Shown here: one piece after another, positions 1 to 7,630 of the stretch
How positions within the stretch are numbered: the stretch's first letter is position 1
How the letters are laid out: every line of letters begins with the position of its first letter
Assembly (NCBI GenBank): GCA_038326615.1
Contig: JBBQKF010000038.1
Coordinates: 1-27,201 of the forward strand
Origin: JBBQKF01 sp038326615
Lineage (GTDB): Bacteria; Bacillota; Clostridia; Saccharofermentanales; UBA5734
Direction of reading: 5' to 3'
DNA length: 27,201 nucleotides
Notes under the pieces: generated by a model
The model's input: the letters and a program-made list of their open reading frames with translations, nothing else
The model's database searches: none
Told to the model about the DNA's origin: nothing
Translations under genes and position numbers: made by a program

Positions 1-93
1 GGCATTCTAAATGGCTACTACTTGAGAAGATCTTTTTAAAATCAATCTATTAACGCCAAGGGGACGGTCTGTCTATTTGGTGGCACATGCCTA

Positions 94-108
94 GTGTCAC
101 CATGACAC
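94..108. repeat. Short perfect inverted repeat near the left edge
   Basis: GTGTCA at 94-99 pairs with TGACAC at 103-108 around a 3-base loop. Just upstream (59-72) lies a GGGGACGGTCTGTC-like string that resembles termini seen beside clostridial REP-type elements. No transposase is visible, so this may be only the edge of a decayed mobile element. The rest of 1-432 has no gene I can support. Confidence 0.25.
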
Positions 109-432
109 ATGAATGTTAACTAACCATCTTAAGTATTATTATTACAGAAGAGAGAAATAGATTATGCACTTAAGAAAATCAGAAATAGATAAAAGCTTGT
201 AAGAAAGAGTAATAGATGATGGTAAAGAATCTGCTTCCAAAGTTATACAGATTAAAAGCGTGGATTCTTAGTGAGTTCAATGAATTTTATAAAATAAGCT
301 TCGGGACTTTGAAATTCGTTCTTATAAAGGTTGAGAATTATTTTTTCCTTTAAAAGTACATTAAAAATTGAGTTTTCGATAATGTAAATTATTTATCATT
401 GAAAGAATAAGTAGAAGGGACAATTGAAATGA

Positions 433-900
433 AAATCAACAAACACTTTAAAGATCAGTATCAAAATTTATTTGCAACCTTCTGGAGCAGCTTCAGCCGG
501 AATACATGCAATTAAAGCAGGTGCAACTGCTCTAAAAGTAGTAAAGGCAGTGGACAAAGGGAACGACATAATCAAATCTGCTAATAAAGCATATAAATTT
601 GTTAGTAAAATAAGTGATATTAAAAAAGCAACAGGTTCATAAGAAATCGTATTTAAAAGCGGTAAAAATTATGTGGGCAAAGGAGGATTTAAACGTGCGA
701 TTAAATCCGCCGCAAGTAAGTCAGCAGAGCATAATGATGATATTGTTTCTTTGACATGGAAAAAAGCTTCAAATTCAAAGAATGCATTTATAGATGAGTA
801 TATGATGCAAAAGAAAAGAGGAGTATTAAGTATGGATCGTAATGCTGAGACATACAATAGGATTTGGAGTCCTGGAAAAAATATTTATTGGGGTGATAAG
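433..900 (+). pseudogene. Decayed polymorphic-toxin C-terminal domain, GIY-YIG-like, interrupted by a stop codon
   Basis: The frame opens after a stop at 430-432. From about 484 it reads as an Ala/Lys-rich pre-toxin linker (GAASAGIHAIKAGATALK and onward), typical of the region before the toxic tip of RHS and other polymorphic toxins. A TAA at 640-642 breaks it, and the same frame continues as EIVFKSGKNYVGKGGFKRAI. The YVGKG block, the following Arg, a Glu in AFIDEYMM and an Asn in YNRIWSPGK match the order of key residues in GIY-YIG nucleases. The stop sits where the first conserved Tyr would be. The frame then runs without a stop into the LRR region at 901. No N-terminal delivery part is present, so this is an orphan tip or remnant. 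The toxin class is inferred from motifs only. Confidence 0.5.
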
Positions 901-1872
901 ATGAATAATTATGATTTAAAAGATGGATTCGTTTTTGGTTCAATTTCATATCCTTACAACGTATATGATGCAATTATCATCAAACAAAATGGGCGTTCAA
1001 CATGTGAATCTCCACAATATAATGTGCCAACCAAAAGCATTGATGAGTATATTGATTATATAAATTTACATAACGTTCAAAAAGCAACTATTATTCTTGA
1101 TGACATTTCTTTTTTAGATCAAGTCAAAAGTTTAAAATATTTAAACATAATACCTTCTTATGAATCTCCATTGGAATTTGATTTTTCACCTTTGTATAGA
1201 ACAGAAGAAGTTAAGGGATTATCATGTAGAAATCAATATGGCTATAAGGATCAACATACTAGTTTTATTGATCTTATGCAAATAAAAGGTATTGAATGTT
1301 TAGGTATAAGCATTAATAAAAGAACTTTAAATTACAATAAATTGCAAGGTCTAAAGTCGCTTCTTATTTCTAATTACAAAAATATAGACTTATCGGATTT
1401 GATATGCTCTACACAATTAGATACTATTAGTTTTATACAATGTGGAATTCATTCATTGAATGGGATACAAAAATCAAATAAGTTACAATGTCTGTATTTA
1501 GATTATAACCGTTCATTGAATGATATATCTGCATTAGTACACGCAAAAGAAACGTTAAAACTACTTCGTATTGATAGTTGTAGTAAAATTGAAGATTTCT
1601 CAGTTCTTGGTGATTTAGAGAATTTAGAGCTTCTTGAATTAAATGGAAATAATGTATTGCCTGACCTTGATTTTCTTAAAACAATGAAAAATCTCCAAAC
1701 CTTTGTTTTTAATGTAAATGTGTTAAATGGTGACTTGAACAATTGTAAAACATTATCTTATGTTTATTCAGGAACCGATAGAAAACATTATAATTTAAAG
1801 AACAAAGATTTACCCAAAGGCAAATATACTCGTGGAAACGAGTCAATAGAAGAATGGCGAAGGTTAGAATAA
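901..1872 (+). CDS. Leucine-rich-repeat protein, possible immunity protein of the adjacent toxin remnant
   Basis: About 323 residues if read from the ATG at 901. The reading frame is open from a GTG at 673, so the in-frame toxin tip could be translated as one protein of 399 residues. The C-terminal two thirds show repeated leucine-rich units of irregular SDS22/internalin style (for example LDYNRSLNDISALV, then SVLGDLENLELLELNGNN). There is no signal peptide or membrane segment, so it is probably cytoplasmic. LRR proteins occur as immunity partners directly downstream of polymorphic toxins, which fits this position. The Shine-Dalgarno before 901 is weak (GGGG at about 890), so an original start and a lost toxin stop codon are both possible. 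The immunity role is inference. Confidence 0.55.
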   Translation: MNNYDLKDGFVFGSISYPYNVYDAIIIKQNGRSTCESPQYNVPTKSIDEYIDYINLHNVQKATIILDDISFLDQVKSLKYLNIIPSYESPLEFDFSPLYRTEEVKGLSCRNQYGYKDQHTSFIDLMQIKGIECLGISINKRTLNYNKLQGLKSLLISNYKNIDLSDLICSTQLDTISFIQCGIHSLNGIQKSNKLQCLYLDYNRSLNDISALVHAKETLKLLRIDSCSKIEDFSVLGDLENLELLELNGNNVLPDLDFLKTMKNLQTFVFNVNVLNGDLNNCKTLSYVYSGTDRKHYNLKNKDLPKGKYTRGNESIEEWRRLE

Positions 1873-2123
1873 TAGAAAATTAGTATTACAAATTATGTTG
1901 AAGTGCCGATATATTTTAGGAGAGCCATTTTATGATATCATATGCGCAGAAGAGGGCAATTTTATGCAAAATAACAACATTAAATATTATCACTATAGAT
2001 TTCATGATGTTTTATTACTGTTGAGCCAATCCAAAAAAGAGGTATTACGAATTGAAATGGCAGTAAGTAGTGATAGGGCGCGTGAAACATAATTATAGAA
2101 GGCAGTTTGTAACTTTATAAAAA

Positions 2124-2174
2124 ACTTACCGCCGAAATCGTGTTCGGTACCGAAACGGCGGAACGGCAGTAAGT
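2124..2174. repeat. Nested inverted repeat with a 12-bp perfect palindrome
   Basis: ACTTACCGCCG at 2124-2134 pairs with CGGCAGTAAGT at 2164-2174, with one mismatch. Inside is the perfect palindrome TTCGGTACCGAA at 2143-2154, and CGCCG/CGGCG can pair in an alternative register. No T-run follows, so a classic terminator is unlikely. It may be a small mobile palindromic element or an operator-like site. Confidence 0.4.
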
Positions 2175-2230
2175 TAAATATGTATCAACAATGTCGTGTG
2201 ATTTTAGAGCAGATATGCCAACAACAATTT

Positions 2231-2306
2231 AAGGATCATGTTGTATTAAATCCAACTCCGATGCTGTTAAAACTTAACAAGACTCGAAGTTGGATCCTTA
2301 TATTTT
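2231..2306 (+). terminator. Long imperfect hairpin with a trailing T-rich stretch
   Basis: ATCCAACTCCGA (2250-2261) pairs with TCGAAGTTGGAT (2284-2295), with an inner GTTAA/TTAAC stem (2266-2270 and 2274-2278). AAGGATC at 2231-2237 can pair alternatively with GGATCCTT at 2292-2299. TTATATTTTT follows the stem. It could be a terminator of a lost transcript or a structured small RNA. Confidence 0.35.
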
Positions 2307-2591
2307 TAAGTAAGTGACAGACATCAGACATTTAATAGTCATAACGGTCTGTTTTACTTGTCCGCTAAGTCTGTCCATCGGATTTAGAACAACGTTCGGG
2401 CCGAATCCTTAGGCAGGGGTATTGTTTTTAGACCGGTTAATGTTCGTTTAATGTTTGGTGTATCTTTGGTTTATGTTTTTTTATTACTTCTATATTCAAA
2501 ATATTATTTAATGATATAATGAATTATGAAATGTAAATATTAGTTTATATTTTATTATTATACTGTTTTACCGAAATTATAGGAGGATTTT

Positions 2592-4304
2592 ATGAAGAAG
2601 AATGTACCTTTTTACGATGTAAGAGATATCAAGGATTTAAAGGATATGCTATCACAAAGTGTTTCAATTTATGGGGATAAAACATTGTTTCTTATTAAGG
2701 AAATAAAAGGTGAGCCTTACAAAGCAATTTCTTTCAAAAAATATGGTGAAGACGTTGATTCAATGGGTACCGCACTTATGTCGTTACAGGTTGAGGAACT
2801 TCGTGTTGCGATTATCGGTGAAACCAGATATGAGTGGTATATTTCCTATCTCGCAACCGTTAATGGGTCTGGAATTGTTGTCCCTCTTGATAAAGAACTT
2901 CCGACATCAGAAATTGCTAACCTTATAAACAGGGCGCATTGTAATGTAATTATTTTTGCAAGTTCAAAACAAAAGGACATTGATTCAATTAGAGATTTGT
3001 GCCCAGATCTAAAATATTTTATTGGTATGGATTCAGAGCAAGATGCGCCAGAGACTTTATCCTTCGCGAATTTAATGAATCGTGGGGCGGATATGGTGAA
3101 AAGCGGTAACAAATCATTTATTGATTTTGTTATTGATCCGAATATTATGAAAATTATCCTTTTTACATCTGGTACGACATCAGATTCAAAAGCTGTAATG
3201 CTATCACATTACAATATAGCATTTAATCTTATGGAAATGTGCAAGATGTTATATATTGGGCCTGAAAATATATTCTTGTCTGTATTGCCGCTTCACCACA
3301 CATATGAATGCACTTGCGGGTTCCTTTGCCAGCTTTATAGAGGATCTACAATTGCTCAGTGTGAAGGGTTGCGCTATATTGTTAAAAATATGCAGGAGTC
3401 AAAAGTTACGACTATGAACGTTGTCCCATTAATGATTGAGTCTTTTTATAAGAAAATTTTCTCGAAAGAAAATGAGTCGAAATTAAGAAAGGCAATTGCA
3501 ATTAGTAATGCGTTAAGAAAAGTTGGAATTGATATACGTATGAAATTGTTTGCCAAAGTACACGAAAGTTTCGGAGGACATCTTAAATTGTTGATATCTG
3601 GTGGTGCTCCAATCGATCCGAAAATCATGCAATCAATGCAAGATATTGGTATACATGCTGTGCAGGGATACGGACTTACTGAATGTGCTCCTATTTTGGC
3701 AGTAAATCGTGATGTTTTTTATAAAAACGCTGCTGCTGGAATGATATTGCCGGGGGTCGATGTTAAAATAATTGATGTTGACGAAAATGGTAATGGCGAA
3801 ATTATCGGTAAAGGTCCTAATATAATGCTTGGATATTACGAAAATGAAGAAGCAACAAAGGAAGCAATTGTTGACGGATATTTTCATACAGGGGATATTG
3901 GGTACATCGATGAAGATAAATTTGTGTTCATTACTGGACGTAAGAAAAATGTTATTATTACTAAAAACGGCAAAAATGTTTTTCCTGAGGAAATTGAAAC
4001 TCTCCTATTGAGACAACCGTATATCAAGGAAGCTCTTGTTTATGGTAAGTCTGAAGATGACGGCGATACAAGCGTTTCTGCTGAGATATTTCCTGATTTT
4101 GATCTCTTGAAAGAAACCCTTAAGGACGATTATTCAGATGAGAAAGTAAATCAATTAGTTGGCGAGCAGGTCAAAATCGTAAATCGGATGTTGACAACAT
4201 ATAAGAGTATCCGCTATTTTCATGTTAAAGACAGCGAGTTTGAGAAAACTACAACTAAGAAAATTAAACGAGCGGCATTTATTCCAGTGAATCAGAATAA
4301 ATAG
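2592..4304 (+). CDS. Long-chain fatty acyl-CoA synthetase (AMP-forming, FadD-like)
   Basis: The 570-residue protein has the full adenylate-forming (ANL) motif series: the phosphate loop LFTSGTTSDSK at about 190-200, GYGLTECAP at about 359-367, YFHTGDIGYID at about 430-440, and the GRKKNVII hinge at about 449-456. A Lys-rich TTKKIKR near the C-terminus is the likely adenylation lysine region. It would activate a carboxylic acid with ATP and CoA to the acyl-CoA at the cytoplasmic face. Length and the GRKKNVIITKNGKNVFPEE block fit the long-chain acyl-CoA ligase branch more than acetyl-CoA synthetases. The start is set by ATAGGAGG a few bases before the ATG. It appears to be monocistronic, with convergent genes downstream. 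The exact substrate chain length cannot be read from sequence. Confidence 0.88.
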   Translation: MKKNVPFYDVRDIKDLKDMLSQSVSIYGDKTLFLIKEIKGEPYKAISFKKYGEDVDSMGTALMSLQVEELRVAIIGETRYEWYISYLATVNGSGIVVPLDKELPTSEIANLINRAHCNVIIFASSKQKDIDSIRDLCPDLKYFIGMDSEQDAPETLSFANLMNRGADMVKSGNKSFIDFVIDPNIMKIILFTSGTTSDSKAVMLSHYNIAFNLMEMCKMLYIGPENIFLSVLPLHHTYECTCGFLCQLYRGSTIAQCEGLRYIVKNMQESKVTTMNVVPLMIESFYKKIFSKENESKLRKAIAISNALRKVGIDIRMKLFAKVHESFGGHLKLLISGGAPIDPKIMQSMQDIGIHAVQGYGLTECAPILAVNRDVFYKNAAAGMILPGVDVKIIDVDENGNGEIIGKGPNIMLGYYENEEATKEAIVDGYFHTGDIGYIDEDKFVFITGRKKNVIITKNGKNVFPEEIETLLLRQPYIKEALVYGKSEDDGDTSVSAEIFPDFDLLKETLKDDYSDEKVNQLVGEQVKIVNRMLTTYKSIRYFHVKDSEFEKTTTKKIKRAAFIPVNQNK

Positions 4305-4377
4305 AAATATTTGGTTCAATGCTTACCCGCTTTCTTTTCTTTTTTTATAATGTAATAAATAGATTAGTAATAAATTA

Positions 4378-4917
4378 TTATAAAACGCAGCCAAAAAGCA
4401 ACATATCGTGCCAGATATCGTTAATGAACAAGGCTTCACTGAGAACACCTTCTTTTTTGAAATCAAGTGAAGAGAGCACATTTTGACTTCTGATGTTGCT
4501 AGTATGACATTGTGCAACGACTCGGTGAAGATTAAGTCCACTTCGAATAAAACATAAAACAAGTGAAATCGCCTCATGCATATAACCCCTGCCTTCTAAT
4601 AATGAGTCAATGGTAAATCCAATTTCACAAGATTCACGAGGGGTAGATTCGATGTTAAAAATCCTTATATGCCCAACAACCTTTTCGGGCCTATCTGGAA
4701 GACAAATGTAAAAATCCAAGGCGCGTTCTTTTCGAAGGGTTGAATTTCTAAATCTATATTTTTTATCCCAATATGAATAATCAAAATAATCTTGTGACAA
4801 TTTGGGATTAAATCGTGATATTCTCTCTTTATTTCTATCATAAAAAGAAATAATTTCGTCGATAAGATCAACGGATAATAACCGCAAAATTACTTTTTCG
4901 CCATTTAGTGTAAACAT
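4378..4917 (-). CDS. GNAT-family N-acetyltransferase (RimJ/RimL type)
   Basis: The 179-residue protein begins MFTLNGEKVILRLLSVDLID, the usual RimJ/RimL-style N-terminus. It carries the acetyl-CoA binding loop LLEGRGYMHEA at about 110-120 (R/Q-x-x-G-x-G/A type) and the later NIRSQNVLSSLDFKKEGVL segment (N-x-x-S-x-x-x-x-x-x-x-G-F-like) near the C-terminus. It transfers an acetyl group from acetyl-CoA to an amino group of an unknown acceptor, probably in the cytoplasm. A GAGG motif lies 8 bases before the ATG. It follows the DUF1294 gene by 23 bases on the same strand, so the two are probably cotranscribed. The acceptor cannot be predicted. Confidence 0.85.
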   Translation of the reverse strand: MFTLNGEKVILRLLSVDLIDEIISFYDRNKERISRFNPKLSQDYFDYSYWDKKYRFRNSTLRKERALDFYICLPDRPEKVVGHIRIFNIESTPRESCEIGFTIDSLLEGRGYMHEAISLVLCFIRSGLNLHRVVAQCHTSNIRSQNVLSSLDFKKEGVLSEALFINDIWHDMLLFGCVL

Positions 4918-4940
4918 AGCATAAACCTCATAATTTTATT

Positions 4941-5219
4941 TTAATAATTCCCTGCGAGATAAAGAAACAGCAGGGTATAAGAAACAGCTGATAACAAAGG
5001 GATTCCAATTAGAAAGGACCAATGTTTCGTTTTGTGTCTGAATAAAAACATAGAAATATATTCACCAAGTCCTGCTCCTAAGATGGTGAAAATGAAAAAC
5101 TCTCTTTCTGGTATTCTCCATTTTCCTTCGATTGATTTTCTCTTATCAACTAGTACAAGAAAAAACCCAGCCAGGTTAATGATTAGAAAATAAACAAAAA
5201 TTATTGATTCCTTAATCAT
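4941..5219 (-). CDS. DUF1294-family small membrane protein
   Basis: The 92-residue protein has three hydrophobic segments (about 5-23, 40-60 and 70-90) and the family pattern of DUF1294: a DKRKSIEGKWRIPE stretch after the first helix, then LGAGLGEYISMFLFRHKTKHWSF. The function of the family is unknown. The start is well set by AAGGAGG four bases before the ATG. It is the first gene of a short minus-strand unit with the GNAT gene, and no role in the C1 cluster is implied. Confidence 0.85.
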   Translation of the reverse strand: MIKESIIFVYFLIINLAGFFLVLVDKRKSIEGKWRIPEREFFIFTILGAGLGEYISMFLFRHKTKHWSFLIGIPLLSAVSYTLLFLYLAGNY

Positions 5220-5396
5220 GTGGCCTCCTTGTTTTAATATTATTCCAGCAGTTATTTTTTTCTCTGTAAGGCACTAATTATTTTAATATAATCGATATTA
5301 ACATACTACTAATTATACTAGATTCTTAGGCTTTTATTTTAAAAATATTTAACTATTTCAATTAAATGTAAATTTCTAGAGTTCTTGAAATGTGTC

Positions 5397-7013
5397 TTAG
5401 TTTGCCATTTGGGGTGGTTCCTTTTTAAAATTCAAGGACTCAATTGCATCATCTACCGAATGGAACAAGTTGTGTTCGCCGATTAAGTGAATAAATTCTG
5501 TTTTTTCAAAAAGTATTCGAATATCTTCTTTAGTATCTGTGAGAAGCAATTTAATATTATAAAGGCTACAGAACTCAGCAATGGAAAATAGAGCATTAAT
5601 TCCGGTCGCATCCATGTGATAAGAATTTTCTAGCGATAGAATAATAACTTTAGCATCCTTGCAATTTATTTTAACATATTCGACAAAATTTTCTGAAGCT
5701 GCAAAGAAAAATGGTCCACTAACTGACAGAACTTTAAGAGTTTTTGTACTTTTTTCTTTATCAGGGACAAGTTTAGAGGAGTTTGCCATCGATACCATGA
5801 ATAATACAACAGCAAGTAGCATGCCAATTTCAATTGCAACAACAAGATCTATGATAACAGTCAATAAAAAAGTAATTACAAGAACGATAATATCTGTGTA
5901 ATGAGTTTTTAACAGAGCTTTAAAAACGCGCCATTCACTCATGTTATATGCCACAATGATAAGAATTGCGGAGAGAGTAGTCATTGGTATAAGTTTAGCA
6001 TATGGCATTAGAACAAGCATTATCAATAGAACAGTTATAGCGTGAACAATACCAGCAACTGGAGTTCTTCCTCCATTTTTGACATTGGCTGCTGACCTTG
6101 CAAGTGCACCAGTAGCAGGAATTCCGCCAAAAAGAACTGATCCGATGTTTGCAATGCCCTGAGCAATAAGTTCAGTATTCGAATGATGTTTATCTATAAC
6201 CAATTTATCTGTAACAACTGCTGACATCAAAGACTCAATTCCAGCTAGAATAGCTATTGTGAATGCAGGCCCTATTAGATCTGGAAACATTGAAAAATCT
6301 AAAACAGGTACAGTAAAATGAGGAAGGGAAGCAGTTAAAGTAGGGAAGCGACTTCCAATTGTCTGTACAGGCATTTTCATAAACAAAGCAAGTGGAGTTG
6401 TGACAAGAATTGCTATAAGTGGTCCTGGTATTCTCTTGTTAATCTTAGGCCAAAAAATTATGATTGCAAGAGCAAGCATGCCAATTCCAAAACTATAAAA
6501 GTTAATATTTCTAATATTTTCGAAGATTGCACGCATTTTTTCGATAAATTCTGATGGAACTTTCTTGATGCCAAGCCCAAGAAAATCATTTAGTTGCTGT
6601 GATAAGATAACCACTGCTATTCCGCTTGTAAATCCTGTAGTTATTGTACATGGAATAAATCTGATGATAGTGCCGAAACGTAAAATCCCCATGACAATAA
6701 GTATTATACCAGCCATTATTGTTGCCATAACTAGACCTTGGTAACCGAATTTCATTACTATTCCATAAATAATAACTACAAATGCACCAGTAGGTCCTCC
6801 GATTTGAACTCTGCTGCCTCCAAAAAATGAAATCAGAAAACCACCAATGATTGCAGTAACTAGACCCTGCTCCGGGGAAACTCCTGATGAGATAGCAAGT
6901 GCAATTGATAGTGGTATAGCTATGATACCGACAATAACACCTGCAATAACATCATTAGTAAGCTGTTCAGTACTATAATCTTTCATTGTTTCAAAGATTT
7001 TTGGTTTAAACAT
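5397..7013 (-). CDS. SulP-family anion transporter with C-terminal STAS domain
   Basis: The 538-residue protein starts with the SulP signature region (GVIVGIIAIPLSIALAISSG, then GGSRVQIGGPTGAFVV) and has about 10-12 hydrophobic membrane segments up to about residue 415. A cytoplasmic STAS domain follows at about 430-530, recognisable by VIILSLENSYHMDATGINAL. SulP proteins move sulfate, bicarbonate or related anions across the cytoplasmic membrane. The substrate is not determined by what I can see, although bicarbonate import would suit a CO2-fixing organism (inference). Length is normal for the family. AGGAGG lies 5 bases before the ATG. It stands alone, 177 bp from the DUF1294 gene, and diverges from the PLDc_N remnant. 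Confidence 0.92.
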   Translation of the reverse strand: MFKPKIFETMKDYSTEQLTNDVIAGVIVGIIAIPLSIALAISSGVSPEQGLVTAIIGGFLISFFGGSRVQIGGPTGAFVVIIYGIVMKFGYQGLVMATIMAGIILIVMGILRFGTIIRFIPCTITTGFTSGIAVVILSQQLNDFLGLGIKKVPSEFIEKMRAIFENIRNINFYSFGIGMLALAIIIFWPKINKRIPGPLIAILVTTPLALFMKMPVQTIGSRFPTLTASLPHFTVPVLDFSMFPDLIGPAFTIAILAGIESLMSAVVTDKLVIDKHHSNTELIAQGIANIGSVLFGGIPATGALARSAANVKNGGRTPVAGIVHAITVLLIMLVLMPYAKLIPMTTLSAILIIVAYNMSEWRVFKALLKTHYTDIIVLVITFLLTVIIDLVVAIEIGMLLAVVLFMVSMANSSKLVPDKEKSTKTLKVLSVSGPFFFAASENFVEYVKINCKDAKVIILSLENSYHMDATGINALFSIAEFCSLYNIKLLLTDTKEDIRILFEKTEFIHLIGEHNLFHSVDDAIESLNFKKEPPQMAN

Positions 7014-7237
7014 AATTCCTCCTAAGAATTACTGTATATCTAAAAAATTAATATTTAAAACTAAGAAAAGCTAATAAATTTACTTATAATATACATGCAC
7101 TACTAAATCTACTCCGAATAGTACCTCGTGTAAATAGAAAAAAATACCAGAAATTGATGAAAAAATCAAAAATTCATGTGCATTCGTGATACTTTGTGAT
7201 AGAATGACGTTATATTCGAAATAATGGGGGAAAATTT

Positions 7238-7471
7238 ATGACTAATTCTGGGACAGACTTACAATCATTGATAAAAACACTCGCAGATATTATGCCTTTT
7301 TTAATACCTATATTATTAATTCAGCTTGCATTAATGGTTTTGCATTAGTAAAACTGTTGAAATCTGAATCAACACATAAGTATTTACCTAAATGGCATGG
7401 GTGCTTATAATCTTTTTGTTAATATAATAGGCCCAATTGTTTATCTAATAATTGGTAAAAACGAGGAATAG
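7238..7471 (+). pseudogene. PLDc_N-type small membrane protein gene with three frameshifts
   Basis: An ATG at 7238 follows a GGGGG ribosome site and gives 36 residues of a PLDc_N-like N-terminus (MPFLIPILLIQLALMVL) before a TAG at 7346. Restoring one G at about 7342, one at about 7395 and one at about 7418 gives a continuous frame that reads on as ALVKLLKSESTHKYLPKW, then AWVLIIFL, then NIIGPIVYLIIGKNEE, and stops at 7469-7471. That is the normal family length of about 77 residues with two membrane segments and the typical GPIVYLIIGKNE end. Each lesion is the loss of one G, two of them before CA. It is either a recent pseudogene or a run of sequencing errors. Confidence 0.72.
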
Positions 7472-7630
7472 AATCTGAATTTATGCGGATTCTGCAAAAA
7501 TTATTGGTCTTTGACGGCAACGAAATTTTATACAAGGAGGATGATTTATCCATTGCATTTTGTGATAAATAAATCATGGATGAAAATGAAAAATGGCATA
7601 AATATTTTTAAAATATGTAGAAAGGAGAAG

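Larger units (their letters stand above)
2093..2591. other. Non-coding 500-bp interval with structured repeats
   Basis: No convincing gene. It contains two strong inverted repeats (listed separately), a second copy of a CGGTCTGT string resembling the one near position 65, and an AT-rich leader to the next gene with a TATAAT at 2515-2520. I could not find a good -35 partner for that -10. The interval looks like a junction or scar between the toxin remnant and the core genes. Confidence 0.4.

Noticed and set aside
1895..2092. 65-codon open frame after the LRR gene
   Set aside because: No recognisable family, poor ribosome site and no conserved pattern; may be a relic but cannot be supported as a gene.
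7511..7630. Longer N-terminus for the transglutaminase-like protein
   Set aside because: It would put 40 charged and mixed residues before the signal peptide; ATG 7631 follows AAAGGAG and starts directly with the signal sequence.
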